Assembly: GCF_016599045.1 (NCBI RefSeq)
Contig: NZ_JAENKV010000001.1
Location: 62,001 to 126,000 of the forward strand
DNA length: 64,000 bases
Origin: Campylobacter sp. TTU_617
Lineage (GTDB): Bacteria; Campylobacterota; Campylobacteria; Campylobacterales; Campylobacteraceae
Reading direction: 5' to 3'
Shown here: piece by piece, positions 38,539 through 48,050 of the stretch
How the letters are laid out: every line of letters starts with the position of its first letter
Numbering within the stretch: position 1 is the first letter of the stretch
The notes under the pieces: generated by a model
Seen by the model: the letters and a program-made list of their open reading frames with translations, nothing else
What the model was told of the DNA's origin: nothing
The model's database searches: none
Translations under genes and position numbers: made by a program

Positions 38539-39069
38539 TCATTTTTTAGGACGAAACACTTTAATAACTTCTTCATTTGCTTCTATATAAGATCCACCAA
38601 TTAAATCTATACAATAAGGGATAGCTGGAAAAACAGGCTCTAAACATTCTAAAATTGCTTTTGGATTACCTGGTAAATTTAATATAAAAGTTTTATTTCT
38701 AATCCCTGCAGTTTGCCTTGAAAGTATAGCTGTTGGAACATATTTTAAACTTTGCATTCTCATAAGTTCTCCAAAACCAGGCATCATTTTATCACATACA
38801 GCTTCTGTAGCTTCAGGAGTTACATCTCTTAAAGCAGGTCCGGTTCCTCCACTTGTTACAATAAAATCACACTCTTTTTCATCACTTAAAAAAAGTAATT
38901 TTTTTATAATTAAGTCATAATCATCTGGAATTAATTCTCTATGATAAATAATTTCATTTTTTATATATGAATTTAAAACTTTCTCAATTTGTGAAGTTGC
39001 CTTATCTTCATAGACACCACTACTTGCACGATCACTTAATGTTAAAATTCCAATATTAATTTTTTGCAT
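38539..39069 (-). CDS. mog: Molybdopterin adenylyltransferase, MogA type
   Basis: A 176-residue protein of the MogA/MoaB fold that adenylylates molybdopterin before metal insertion. It has IGILTLSDRASSGVYEDK, IVTSGGTGPALRDVTPEAT and LNLPGNPKAILECL. The opening and length favour MogA over MoaB. AAGGAGA is the binding site. It is ten bases downstream of corA. Confidence 0.92.
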   Translation of the reverse strand: MQKINIGILTLSDRASSGVYEDKATSQIEKVLNSYIKNEIIYHRELIPDDYDLIIKKLLFLSDEKECDFIVTSGGTGPALRDVTPEATEAVCDKMMPGFGELMRMQSLKYVPTAILSRQTAGIRNKTFILNLPGNPKAILECLEPVFPAIPYCIDLIGGSYIEANEEVIKVFRPKK

Positions 39070-39078
39070 TTTTTCTCC

Positions 39079-40053
39079 TTATAACCAACCTTTTTTCTTA
39101 AAAAATACTACTGGTAAAATAATAGAAATAATCATAATAAACAAAACCATAGGATAAGCATAATCTAGCTCAAGCTCTGGCATTTTTTTAAAATTCATAC
39201 CATAAATAGTTCCTATTAAAGTTGGAGGCATCATAGCAACTGTTGCAACTGTAAAAAGTTTAATGATTTTATTTTGTTCTATATTTATTTGACTTGCTAA
39301 GATAGTTTGAATATTATCTAAAATATTTAATTGAGATACACTAAATTCAACTAAAGAATTTAAATCTTTTAAAACTATAACTAAATTTTGTTTAATATCT
39401 TTATCTATTTTATCACTTTTTAAAAGCGAAGTCATAGTTCGTCTTTTATCAAACAAAGAATCTCTTACTTCCATATTTAATTCTTGTAAATTAGAAATAT
39501 CTTTTAGCATTTTATCATAACTATATTCATCCTTTTTTTCTAGGACACTGATTCTTAATTTTCTAGCTTCTTTATCAATCCACTCTAGTAAATCAGCATC
39601 TTTTTCGACCCTTACTTCAAAAATCTTATCAATAATATCAAAACCATCTTCAAAATTTTTAGGACTTGCTAATATTCTTGCTTGTATTTCTGCAAAAGTA
39701 CTAAATTCACTATATCTTATAGTAAATAAAACACTGCTTCTAGTTATAAAAGTAACAATTTCTGTATTAAAATTAATATCTTTTCTTTTATTGTTATTTA
39801 GTTCTTTTATTAAAAAATGTGCATTTATTGTAATAGTAGCATTATCTTCCCAATACTTTGCACTAAGTTCGATTTCTTCTCTTTCTTCCTGACTTGGAAA
39901 TTCGATATTAAACTTTGATGAAATGTATTGTATTTCATCAATACTTGGATAAACAAGATCAATCCATAAAATATTATCTGGTAATTCATCTTTATTAAAT
40001 TCAAAATCAATTCTTTTAACTAAAGTATTTTGTTTAATATAAATATGCAACAT
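39079..40053 (-). CDS. corA: CorA-family magnesium/cobalt transporter
   Basis: A 324-residue CorA protein with a long soluble N-terminal funnel, a stalk helix and two C-terminal helices. The pore signature is YGMN in [20 protein letters not shown], and the C-terminus is basic (FFKKKGWL). It forms a pentameric Mg2+ channel. AGGAAAAAA precedes the ATG. Confidence 0.95.
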   Translation of the reverse strand: MLHIYIKQNTLVKRIDFEFNKDELPDNILWIDLVYPSIDEIQYISSKFNIEFPSQEEREEIELSAKYWEDNATITINAHFLIKELNNNKRKDINFNTEIVTFITRSSVLFTIRYSEFSTFAEIQARILASPKNFEDGFDIIDKIFEVRVEKDADLLEWIDKEARKLRISVLEKKDEYSYDKMLKDISNLQELNMEVRDSLFDKRRTMTSLLKSDKIDKDIKQNLVIVLKDLNSLVEFSVSQLNILDNIQTILASQINIEQNKIIKLFTVATVAMMPPTLIGTIYGMNFKKMPELELDYAYPMVLFIMIISIILPVVFFKKKGWL

Positions 40054-40188
40054 TTTTTTTCCTAAAAAAAATATAAAATTAAAATAGCTCTTAAAAAATT
40101 AAAAAAATATTATTATTTATATCCTTATTTAATTTAAATTTACATAAATAACTTATTATTTTATTTTAAAATATTAAAGGAGTAATGA

Positions 40189-40653
40189 ATGAAAAAAGCG
40201 ATATTAAATTTTTGCTTAATTGCCCCATTAAGTCTTTTAGCTGCTACTAAAACTATTGAAGTTTATGAAAGTCCAACTTGTGGTTGTTGTGATCTTTGGG
40301 TTTCATATATGAAAAAAAAGGGTTATGAAGTTAATGTCCATAAAACAAACGACTTTCTAAAAATTAAAGAAAATTATAAAATCAATCCATACTATCAAAG
40401 TTGCCATACAGGTGTTATTGATGGCTATGCCATTGAAGGGCATGTTCCAGAAGATGCTATATCTTGGCTTTTAACTAATAAACCAAAAGATGTAATTGGA
40501 ATTTCTGCGCCTGGCATGCCACAAGGAAGTCCGGGAATGGAACAAGGTTATGAAGAAGAATATCCTGTAATCTTAATGTATAAAGATGGATCATATAAAA
40601 TTTTTGCATATTATAAGGGTGAAAAAATTGTAAAAAACGTAAACAATAAATAA
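40189..40653 (+). CDS. DUF411 family exported metal-binding protein
   Basis: A 154-residue protein with a signal peptide (about residues 1-19) and a DUF411 domain. It has PTCGCCDLWVSYMKKKGYEV (Cys-x-Cys-Cys), SCHTGVIDGYAIEGHVP and an APGMPQGSPGME segment. DUF411 proteins are often beside copper genes and are thought to bind metal in the periplasm. No copper gene is near here. AAAGGAG precedes the second of two nearby ATGs, which gives the signal peptide. Confidence 0.88.
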   Translation: MKKAILNFCLIAPLSLLAATKTIEVYESPTCGCCDLWVSYMKKKGYEVNVHKTNDFLKIKENYKINPYYQSCHTGVIDGYAIEGHVPEDAISWLLTNKPKDVIGISAPGMPQGSPGMEQGYEEEYPVILMYKDGSYKIFAYYKGEKIVKNVNNK

Positions 40654-40674
40654 GCTTAGCAAAAAAGCTAAGCT
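40653..40674. terminator. Hairpin between the DUF411 gene and sdaA
   Basis: AGCTTAGC and GCTAAGCT form a perfect 8-bp stem around six A. On the minus strand it is followed by TTATTTATTG, moderately T-rich, so it can end the sdaCA transcript. The plus-strand trailer is not T-rich. Confidence 0.6.
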
Positions 40675-40680
40675 AAAGAC

Positions 40681-42033
40681 TCACGAAAGATTTGTCGCAA
40701 GACCACCTAGTGAAGTTTCTTTATATTTATAATTCATATCTTTACCTGTTTCATACATAGTTTTAATCACTTCATCAAGAGTAACCATTGGAGTGCTTTT
40801 TCTGGTCATAGCCATTCTTGCAGCTGAAATTGCTTTAATTGCTCCAAATGCATTTCTTTCTATACAAGGAATTTGAACAAGTCCAGCAACAGGATCACAA
40901 GTAAGCCCTAAATGATGCTCCATAGCAACTTCTGCGGCATTACAAGCTTTAAAAGCATTGGCCCCTAAAACAGTTGCCATAGCTCCAGCTGCCATAGAAC
41001 TAGCACTACCTATTTCTGCTTGACAACCAGCTTCAGCACCACTAATACTTGCATTTTTCTTATAAAAAGATCCAATAAGCATTGCACTAAGTAAAAATTC
41101 CACAACCTTATCATCATTAAAACCAACAGTATGATGTTTAAGATAAAGCATAACAGCTGGAACAACAGCACAAGCTCCGTTAGTAGGAGCTGTTACGACT
41201 TTTGCCCCACTAGCATTTTCTTCTGCAATTGAAATAGCATATAAAGAAATAAAATCAATAATACCAATAGGATCAGTAGTTAATTTTACTCTCTCTTTTA
41301 AACCTTTAGCTCTTCTTCTTAAGTGAAGTTTTCCTGGTAGGTATTCTTCTGTTGGATGTGTACCATTATGATACGCCTCTTCCATTACCCTCCAAATTTC
41401 TAAACAATAATTTCTTATTTCTTCTTTAGTATGAAATTGTAATTCATAATTGTAAGAAAGTTCATATAAATTCCAATTATTTTTTTCACAAAGCTCTAGC
41501 GCTTCTTGAGCATTATTGATTTCTAAATCTAGTTTTTGTTTTTTAACTTCTGAACCGGAATTTCTTTGTTCTAATTGTTCCTTAGTTAAAACAAAACCAC
41601 CGCCAATAGAATAATAAATTTCTTCATCTATAAGCTCATTTTTATCATTAAAAGCTTGTATTTGCATACCATTTTCATGTAAAGGTAAAAATTCCTTCGA
41701 AAAAATTAAGTCTTTATCATAAAAAAAATCAATCTCTTTTTTATTGCAAAGATTAATTTTATTATTTTTTAAAGCATTTTCATTGACTTGACTTTGAATT
41801 TGAGAGTTTATATTTTTCGCTTCTAGGCCATTTAACCCCCAGATTACAGCTTTGTCAGTTAGATGTCCTCTGCCTGTTAGAGACAAAGAACCATAAAGAG
41901 TAATTTTAAGTTTCTGAATATTTTCTAGTTTTTGTTCAATTTTTTTACAAAATAAATTTCCTGCTAACATAGGTCCTAAAGTATGCGATGACGATGGACC
42001 TACGCCAATTTTAAAAATATTTAAATTACTCAT
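40681..42033 (-). CDS. sdaA: L-serine dehydratase SdaA
   Basis: A 450-residue iron-sulfur serine dehydratase that makes pyruvate and ammonia. Both halves are present: the beta domain (GVGPSSSHTLGPMLAG) and the alpha domain (TAPTNGACAVVPAVMLYL, GAEAGCQAEIGSASSMAAG, CDPVAGLVQIPCIERN) holding the [4Fe-4S] cysteines. Serine is a main carbon source for C. jejuni. I chose the ATG giving MSNLNIFKIG because AAAGGTGG precedes it. A GTG nine bases upstream is possible. Confidence 0.95.
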   Translation of the reverse strand: MSNLNIFKIGVGPSSSHTLGPMLAGNLFCKKIEQKLENIQKLKITLYGSLSLTGRGHLTDKAVIWGLNGLEAKNINSQIQSQVNENALKNNKINLCNKKEIDFFYDKDLIFSKEFLPLHENGMQIQAFNDKNELIDEEIYYSIGGGFVLTKEQLEQRNSGSEVKKQKLDLEINNAQEALELCEKNNWNLYELSYNYELQFHTKEEIRNYCLEIWRVMEEAYHNGTHPTEEYLPGKLHLRRRAKGLKERVKLTTDPIGIIDFISLYAISIAEENASGAKVVTAPTNGACAVVPAVMLYLKHHTVGFNDDKVVEFLLSAMLIGSFYKKNASISGAEAGCQAEIGSASSMAAGAMATVLGANAFKACNAAEVAMEHHLGLTCDPVAGLVQIPCIERNAFGAIKAISAARMAMTRKSTPMVTLDEVIKTMYETGKDMNYKYKETSLGGLATNLS

Positions 42034-42045
42034 TTTTGCCACCTT

Positions 42046-43299
42046 TTAAGATAAAAGTCCATGAATCGCAGCTGAAATTGCAATAAGTCCAATGATAACA
42101 ATAAAAATATCTAAAGCTTTACTTCTAAATTTTTTCAATAAATCAAAACGATAAATACAATAAACAGGCATTAAAAAAAGTAATATCGCTAAAACAGGAC
42201 CTCCTATAGACTCTATAATACCAATAGCACTAGGATTTTTATATGCTACAAACCAAGCAATAAGAAAAGTAAAAATACCTGTAATAGTATTAGCAATTTT
42301 TCCTTGAATTTTACCATCTGAAATTTTATATAAAACTCCATTCAAACCTTCTTGAGAGCCAAGATAATGACCTAAAAAGCTTTTACTCATTGCAACAAGT
42401 GCTATAATTGGAGCAATGTATGCTAAAAATACAGCTTCTGGAAAACGATTAGCTATATAAGTTAAAATATTAACATTTTGCATTTTAGCCTGAGTAAAAT
42501 CTTCAGGAGTTAAACATAAGGCACAAGAAAATACAAAGAACATTACCACTACAACCATTAACATAACAGAACGTGAAATGATTTTAGAAGCTTTTATTTC
42601 GGCTTGATCGCCATATTCTTTTTTACAAAAACAAGCCAAAGAAGAAATAATAGGAGAATGATTAAAACTAAAAACCATTACTGGTACCACTAGCCATAAT
42701 GTTACCCAAAAATTTGACTCTCCTAAAGAACTAAAACTAACATTTTGAAAAATAGCACCATTCCAATGAGGAATTAAAAATAGAGAAATTACAACAAGCA
42801 TAAGAATAAAAGGAAAAACCAAAAGACTCATAGCTTTAGTTACAATTCCTTCGCCAAGTATTGAAACAAGCATTAAACCAGCTACAATAAAAAATGAAAT
42901 TACTAATCTTAAACTATTAATATATTGTGCTTCCATTCCAATTTGATTGATTAAAAATTCAATTAAAGTAGTTGTTAAATTAGCACTATATACCAATAAT
43001 ATAGGTAAAATTGCAAAAAAGTATAAAAGGGTAATTAAGAAACCACCGCCTTTTCCAAAATATGTTTCCGCAACAAATGTAATATCATCTCTAGGATTTG
43101 AACTTGACAACACAAAACGAGAAAGGTTTCTATGAGCAAGATAAGTCATAGGATATGCTAAAACAAGTATGACAAGCAAAGGGAATAACCCACCTAAACC
43201 AGCATTAATAGGTAAAAATAAAACTCCTGCACCAATAGCAGTTCCAAATAAAGAAAGAATCCATCTTAGATCATGTCCTGTTAATTTACAAGAATCCAT
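42046..43299 (-). CDS. sdaC: Serine transporter SdaC
   Basis: A 417-residue amino acid/proton symporter of the HAAAP family with about eleven helices. It has GTAIGAGVLFLPINAGLGG at the first helix, SSNPRDDITFVAETYFGKGGG and SFNHSPIISSL. It imports L-serine for SdaA, whose gene follows in the same operon. The start MDSCKLTGHDLRW is preceded by AAAAGGAAA. A longer frame adds nine residues without a site. Confidence 0.94.
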   Translation of the reverse strand: MDSCKLTGHDLRWILSLFGTAIGAGVLFLPINAGLGGLFPLLVILVLAYPMTYLAHRNLSRFVLSSSNPRDDITFVAETYFGKGGGFLITLLYFFAILPILLVYSANLTTTLIEFLINQIGMEAQYINSLRLVISFFIVAGLMLVSILGEGIVTKAMSLLVFPFILMLVVISLFLIPHWNGAIFQNVSFSSLGESNFWVTLWLVVPVMVFSFNHSPIISSLACFCKKEYGDQAEIKASKIISRSVMLMVVVVMFFVFSCALCLTPEDFTQAKMQNVNILTYIANRFPEAVFLAYIAPIIALVAMSKSFLGHYLGSQEGLNGVLYKISDGKIQGKIANTITGIFTFLIAWFVAYKNPSAIGIIESIGGPVLAILLFLMPVYCIYRFDLLKKFRSKALDIFIVIIGLIAISAAIHGLLS

Positions 43300-43329
43300 A
43301 TTAATTTCCTTTTTATTTAATATCATTTT

Positions 43330-43335
43330 ATTCTA
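43330..43335 (-). promoter_or_regulatory. Possible -10 element for sdaCA
   Basis: GATAGAAT on the minus strand contains TAGAAT about 30 bases before the sdaC ATG. No clear -35. The region up to map (about 150 bases) holds only AT-rich sequence and a small palindrome. Confidence 0.3.
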
Positions 43336-43453
43336 TCAAACTATTAATAAATACAAAATGTTTTTCTAAGTAAATTTCTTAAAAAATGTAACTTTTTGAA
43401 ACAAAAAATAGTAATTTTATATAATTTATTTAAAATTATTTAATAAATATTTA

Positions 43454-44215
43454 TTAAATATTTAATGATAGAATTTCAGCTTTATTATTAATTATAGCAA
43501 TACAATGTTCATAATGTGCCGTATTAAGCTCATCTATACTTCCAGCATCCCATTTGCCATTAAAATGTTTTGGAGTTCCTTCTTTTTGGCAAATCATAGG
43601 TTCAATACAAAAAACCATTCCATTCTTCATTTTAGGTCCACTCTTAGCATTAGCACCATTTTCAAGATAATTTAAAATTTCTGGTTCACTATGCGGTTTT
43701 CTTCCAATTCCGTGTCCACAATAACCTTTTAATGGAACAAAACCTCTTTTTGCTATAAATTCTCCCAAAGCTGCAGAAAGTTCTTTAAAACGCATTCCTT
43801 GAGAAATTATATCAATAGCATAATACAAGGTGTCTTTGGCACAAGAAATTAATTCCTCATCTTTTTTGGAAATTTTACCTATGGGAATAGTTCTAGCAGC
43901 ATCTCCATAATATCCATCAAGAAAAGTTCCAACATCAATACCTAAAATATCGCCTTCTTTAATGATTTTTTCATCAGGAATGCCATGTATGCAAACTTGA
44001 TTCAATGAAGTGCAAATAGCACCAGGAAAACCATAAAGTCCTTTAAAAGATGGTTTAGCTCCATTTGAAAGTATGAAATCTTCAGCCATTATATCGATCT
44101 CTTTTAAACTCATGCCAGGTTTAATTTGCTGTTCTAAAAAATCTAAAGTTTTAGCCACTATTTGATTTGCTTTTCTTAATTTTTCTATTTCTGCTGGTTT
44201 TTTAATTTCTATCAT
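43454..44215 (-). CDS. map: Methionine aminopeptidase
   Basis: A 253-residue type I methionine aminopeptidase that removes the initiator methionine. Metal ligands are visible in DVGTFLDGYYGDAARTIPIG, the His in GYCGHGIGRKPHSEP, and the Glu residues in CIEPMI and near the end. ICTSLNQVCIHGIP is the family signature. AAGGATAA precedes the ATG. It lies 12 bases from murI. Confidence 0.96.
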   Translation of the reverse strand: MIEIKKPAEIEKLRKANQIVAKTLDFLEQQIKPGMSLKEIDIMAEDFILSNGAKPSFKGLYGFPGAICTSLNQVCIHGIPDEKIIKEGDILGIDVGTFLDGYYGDAARTIPIGKISKKDEELISCAKDTLYYAIDIISQGMRFKELSAALGEFIAKRGFVPLKGYCGHGIGRKPHSEPEILNYLENGANAKSGPKMKNGMVFCIEPMICQKEGTPKHFNGKWDAGSIDELNTAHYEHCIAIINNKAEILSLNI

Positions 44216-44227
44216 TATTTATCCTTT

Positions 44228-44968
44228 TTAAAAATTAAGCCATTTTTTAGCAGCAATTTTTAAATAATCAACATTGCTAGAAGCATAAAATTCAATTTTA
44301 GACTCCTTAGATGGTCTTAAAGTGTAATATTTTTTTAAAAATTCCACCATAGAGTCGCCAGAATGTATTAATTTTATATCATCTCCAAAATATTTTTGCA
44401 AAGGTTTTGCAAGAAAAGGAAAGTGAGTGCAAGCCAAAATTAAAGCATCTGGATGTTGGATATCTTTAAAATAATAATCAAATATACTACTCAAAACCTT
44501 ATTTTCAAAAATTCCCTCTTCTACCAAAGGTACAAAAAGTCCTGTTGCTAAAGCTTGAATTTGAGTAAATCCTTCTAATGCTAAACGCTTTTGATATTCT
44601 TTTGAATCAATTGTTGCTTTAGTCGCTATAACTAAAATTTTTTTATTTTTATCTATGATTTGTTTTTTGGTTTCGTTAATACCAGCTTCAATTACTCCAA
44701 AAATAGGAAAGGAAGAATTTTGACGCAAAGTATCTAAAGCATAAGCACTGGCTGTATTGCAAGCAATAATTAAAAAATCAACCTTATGTTGTTTAAAAAA
44801 ATCAAGAGCTTCAAGACAAAATTTAATAATAGTTTTTTTATCTTTTGTTCCATAAGGAACGCGTGCAGTGTCTCCATAATAAATCATTTTTTTAAATAAT
44901 TTTGAATTATATAAAGATTTTAAGACGCTAAGTCCCCCTATACCGCTATCAAAAACTCCAATTTTCAA
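44228..44968 (-). CDS. murI: Glutamate racemase MurI
   Basis: A 246-residue glutamate racemase giving D-glutamate for peptidoglycan. It has FDSGIGGLSVLKSL, the first catalytic Cys in IIACNTASAYAL and the second in LILACTHFPFLAK. The start codon is TTG, which yields the conserved opening KIGVFDSGIGG, with AAAGG upstream at long spacing. It follows the NlpC/P60 gene by two bases. Confidence 0.95.
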   Translation of the reverse strand: MKIGVFDSGIGGLSVLKSLYNSKLFKKMIYYGDTARVPYGTKDKKTIIKFCLEALDFFKQHKVDFLIIACNTASAYALDTLRQNSSFPIFGVIEAGINETKKQIIDKNKKILVIATKATIDSKEYQKRLALEGFTQIQALATGLFVPLVEEGIFENKVLSSIFDYYFKDIQHPDALILACTHFPFLAKPLQKYFGDDIKLIHSGDSMVEFLKKYYTLRPSKESKIEFYASSNVDYLKIAAKKWLNF

Positions 44969-44970
44969 AA

Positions 44971-45453
44971 CTAAAAAACCTTTAAATTATAACGTCTAGC
45001 TCCAATATAACGCTTTTTCCAATATGCATTATTTAAAGAAGCCTCTTTTGCTCCACCTTTGGTAGATAAATGAATAAATTTATTATTACTTAAATAAATT
45101 CCTACATGCATACCATTTGGACCTCTACCAGTTTTAAAAAAAACTAAATCTCCAGCTTTAAGATTTTTTTTTGAAATACTTTCTCCCGATTCAAGTTGTG
45201 TTTTTGTAGTTCTTGGAATACGAGTTTTAAATTCAAATAAAACGCTTTGAGTAAACCCTGAACAATCGGCACCTTTTTTTGTGGTTCCACCAAGTTTATA
45301 AGGAGTTTTTTTCCATTCTTTTGCTATTCTTTGAATTTTGGTTTCAACGATATTATAATTTGCAAAACCTAAGCTATTATTTTGTTGATAAATACTACAT
45401 CCAGAAGTAAGAAACAATACTCCTAAAAAGAAAATCAGATAAATTTTATTCAT
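44971..45453 (-). CDS. NlpC/P60 family lipoprotein
   Basis: A 160-residue exported peptidase. It has a lipoprotein signal with lipobox LTSGC (Cys19), then an NlpC/P60 domain with the nucleophile Cys in GGTTKKGADCSGFTQSV and the catalytic His in GPNGMHVGIYL. Such enzymes cut the D-Glu to meso-diaminopimelate bond in peptidoglycan stem peptides. Its ATG follows the nhaA stop directly (TAGATG). Located next to murI, it fits cell-wall turnover. Confidence 0.92.
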   Translation of the reverse strand: MNKIYLIFFLGVLFLTSGCSIYQQNNSLGFANYNIVETKIQRIAKEWKKTPYKLGGTTKKGADCSGFTQSVLFEFKTRIPRTTKTQLESGESISKKNLKAGDLVFFKTGRGPNGMHVGIYLSNNKFIHLSTKGGAKEASLNNAYWKKRYIGARRYNLKVF

Positions 45454-46632
45454 CTAAATTTCTTTTTTAGAATTTGCAAAAAATTTTAAATAAATAAAAC
45501 CAAAAATTCCAGAACAAAAAGAAGCAATTAATACAGATAAATTATCAGCATAATGAAAAATATCACTTACTTCATAAGCTAAGCCATCTATAAATAAGCT
45601 CATAGTAAAACCGATACCTGTTAAAATACAAACTCCATAAAGTTGTTTTAAATTAGCTCCATAAGGTAAAGAAGCTAATTTAAATTTAATAGCCAAATAA
45701 GAAAATAAAAATACTCCAACTTGCTTTCCTAAAAAAAGTCCTAAAAATATACCTATGCTAACTCCTGAAAAAATAGATCCGATTGTAATATTTGATAAAT
45801 TCACTCCCGCATTAGCAAATGCAAATAAAGGTAAAATAATAAAAATTAACCAAAATCTTAAACTTTCATCAATTTCCTTTAAAAATGGCTGCCCTTCTTT
45901 TGTATGCATTGGAATAAAAAAAGCTGTAATAATACCAGCTAAAGTAGCGTGAACTCCACTTTTTAAAACACTTAGCCAAAGAATAGCTGAACAAATAAAA
46001 TAAAAAGATTTTCTTGTATTCCCAAGTAAATTTAAAATAAACATAACAAAAATAGCAATACCTGCCACAATAAAAGCAACAATAGAAAGTTCAGTTGTGT
46101 AAAAAATAGCTATAATTAAAATAGCTCCAACATCATCAAAAATAGCCAAAGATAGTAAAAATACTTTTAAAGATGCCGGAATTTTTTTACCGACCATCAT
46201 TAAAATAGCTAACGCAAATGCAGTATCTGTAGCAGTTGGTATAGCCCAACCTTTAAGAGTATAAGGATCTGTTATATTAATTAAAACAAAAATAGCCGCA
46301 GGAACTATAATACCGCCCAAAGCTGCAAAAAAAGGCAAAACAATATTTTTAGGATTTCTAAATTCTCCCTGAATAAATTCTTTTTTTAACTCAAGTCCTA
46401 TTGAAAAAAAGAATATAGATATCAAACCATCATTTATCCAAAGTAATAGTGGCTTATCTAAAGCAAAATTTCCTACACTAAAACCAACATTTACATTAAG
46501 AAATTCTCTATAATGTTCACTTAAAAAACTATTTTGGATACATAGAGCAAAAATAGTACAAACTATTAGCAAAACTCCACCAAAAACTTCACCAGATACT
46601 ATTTTTTTTATTTTATCCAAAGTTTCATTCAT
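45454..46632 (-). CDS. nhaA: Na+/H+ antiporter NhaA (downstream copy)
   Basis: A 392-residue antiporter with about twelve helices. It has the family signature [21 protein letters not shown], the paired aspartates in [15 protein letters not shown] that bind Na+ and H+, and [20 protein letters not shown]. It exchanges Na+ for H+ to control internal pH and salt. The start overlaps the upstream nhaA stop by one base. A 58-base stretch is identical to the other copy. Confidence 0.95.
   Translation of the reverse strand: MNETLDKIKKIVSGEVFGGVLLIVCTIFALCIQNSFLSEHYREFLNVNVGFSVGNFALDKPLLLWINDGLISIFFFSIGLELKKEFIQGEFRNPKNIVLPFFAALGGIIVPAAIFVLINITDPYTLKGWAIPTATDTAFALAILMMVGKKIPASLKVFLLSLAIFDDVGAILIIAIFYTTELSIVAFIVAGIAIFVMFILNLLGNTRKSFYFICSAILWLSVLKSGVHATLAGIITAFFIPMHTKEGQPFLKEIDESLRFWLIFIILPLFAFANAGVNLSNITIGSIFSGVSIGIFLGLFLGKQVGVFLFSYLAIKFKLASLPYGANLKQLYGVCILTGIGFTMSLFIDGLAYEVSDIFHYADNLSVLIASFCSGIFGFIYLKFFANSKKEI
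45689..45746. repeat. 58-bp identical segment, nhaA downstream copy
   Basis: These 58 bases are identical to 46852-46909 in the tandem paralogue. Extending 18 bases on the low-coordinate side adds one mismatch in 76. Surrounding sequence differs more often. The segment codes for [20 protein letters not shown]-like helices. Confidence 0.85.
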
Positions 46633-47783
46633 TATTTACTTACCACTTTTAAATAAATATAACCAAATACAGCACTTAAAAAACTTGCTATTAATATAGC
46701 CAATCGATCGCTATGTTCAAAAATGTCACTATTTTTATAAGCTAAACCGTCTATAAATAAACTCATAGTAAAACCAATACCCGTTAAAATACAAATACCA
46801 TAAAATTGTTTATAACTTACTTTATCAGGCATTGAAGCTAATTTAAATTTTATAGCCAAATAAGAAAATAAAAATACTCCAACTTGCTTTCCTAAAAAAA
46901 GTCCTAAAATAATACCAAGACTTACAGGAGAAAAGACAGAGGCTAAATGCATACTTTTCAAATCAACACCAGCATTAACAAAAGCAAATAAAGGTAAAAT
47001 AAAATAAATCACCCAACAATTAAGGCTTTCATAAACTTTATGTAAATAAGGCTTATTATCTTTTGTATCCAAAGGGATAAATAAAGCTATAATAACCCCA
47101 GCTAAAGTAGCATGAACTCCGCTTTTTAACATCGCTACCCAAAGAATAACTCCAATTAAAACATAAAAAGGAAGATGCGTTATATGAAAATAATTCAAAA
47201 AAAGCAAAGCAATAATACATACCAAACAGATAATTAATGCAAATAAAGAAATTTGATCAGTATAAAATAAAGCAATGATAATTATCGCACCTAAATCATC
47301 AAAAATAGCTAATGAAAGCAAAAAAAGTTTTAAACTAGAAGGAATTTTATCACCTAAAAGCATTAGAATTCCTACAGCAAAAGCAATATCTGTAGCTGTT
47401 GGTATAGCCCAACCTTTCATTGCAAATTCATGCGAGTGATTGATTATTGAAAAAATTAAAGCTGGAAGTATCATTCCGCCTAATGCACCAAATATAGGTA
47501 AAGAAACAGACTTAATATTTTTAAGCTGACCTCTTAAGATTTCATATTTTAATTCAAGCCCAATACACAAGAAAAAAATAGCAATCAATCCATCATTAAT
47601 CCATAATACTATAGGCTTTGAAAGCTCAAATTCATTAAAGCCTATAGTAAATTGTATGGCTAAAAATTTATCATACAAGTCTATAAAAGAAATATTTTTG
47701 CAAAATAAAGCAAAAAAAGTGAAAAATATCAATAAAATTCCAGGAAATGTTTCACTTAAAATAAATCTTTTAATAGCTTGCAT
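46632..47783 (-). CDS. nhaA: Na+/H+ antiporter NhaA (upstream copy)
   Basis: A 383-residue paralogue of the next gene, with [21 protein letters not shown], the aspartate pair in [15 protein letters not shown] and the same C-terminal signature. The two proteins diverge mostly in the first 120 residues and in the helix 6-8 region. AAGGAGTAAA is a strong binding site, so this copy leads the run of nhaA, nhaA, nlpC and murI. C. jejuni keeps the same tandem pair. Confidence 0.95.
   Translation of the reverse strand: MQAIKRFILSETFPGILLIFFTFFALFCKNISFIDLYDKFLAIQFTIGFNEFELSKPIVLWINDGLIAIFFLCIGLELKYEILRGQLKNIKSVSLPIFGALGGMILPALIFSIINHSHEFAMKGWAIPTATDIAFAVGILMLLGDKIPSSLKLFLLSLAIFDDLGAIIIIALFYTDQISLFALIICLVCIIALLFLNYFHITHLPFYVLIGVILWVAMLKSGVHATLAGVIIALFIPLDTKDNKPYLHKVYESLNCWVIYFILPLFAFVNAGVDLKSMHLASVFSPVSLGIILGLFLGKQVGVFLFSYLAIKFKLASMPDKVSYKQFYGICILTGIGFTMSLFIDGLAYKNSDIFEHSDRLAILIASFLSAVFGYIYLKVVSK
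46852..46909. repeat. 58-bp identical segment, nhaA upstream copy
   Basis: Partner of the segment at 45689-45746, direct orientation, about 1160 bases apart. Such a tract can be kept identical by gene conversion and can recombine to leave a single hybrid nhaA. Confidence 0.85.
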
Positions 47784-47803
47784 TTTACTCCTTAAAATAA
47801 TAC

Positions 47804-47995
47804 TCAGGCATAAATATCAAGGTTAGAATTTAAAGCCGGTTGAGAACTATTTGTAGGAATAGAGCCTTGAGGATTTGCTGCCTCTAAACCATTAATAAGT
47901 TCAGCCATTAAAGCTTCATTGGAGTCCATTGTCTTTTTTAAAAGCGAAGTATTTATTGTCGCCATTAAAGAAGCATTACTTATATCTGAAATCAT
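47804..47995 (-). CDS. YjfB-family putative motility protein
   Basis: A 63-residue protein with the YjfB motility-family pattern: [33 protein letters not shown] followed by a short Ser/Pro-rich tail. The family is small and poorly studied. The name comes from its occurrence with flagellar genes. AAAGGAGA precedes the ATG, and a sigma28-like promoter lies upstream, which supports a flagellar link. It matches Cj1656c by position. Confidence 0.8.
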   Translation of the reverse strand: MISDISNASLMATINTSLLKKTMDSNEALMAELINGLEAANPQGSIPTNSSQPALNSNLDIYA

Positions 47996-48024
47996 TTTTT
48001 CTCCTTTATTTGAGCTTATTTGAT

Positions 48025-48050
48025 ATATCGGAATTCTATCATATTTTTTA
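48025..48050 (-). promoter_or_regulatory. Putative sigma28 (FliA) promoter for the YjfB-family gene
   Basis: On the minus strand TAAA (48050-48047) and CGATAT (48030-48025) are 16 bases apart, matching the flagellar late-gene promoter form (TAAA, then CGAT). The element ends about 29 bases before the ATG. It touches the 3' end of the upstream gene. Confidence 0.55.

Noticed and set aside
43430-43460. AATAAATATTTATT palindrome between sdaC and map as a terminator or operator
   Set aside because: All-AT, short and expected by chance in this composition; no T run follows.
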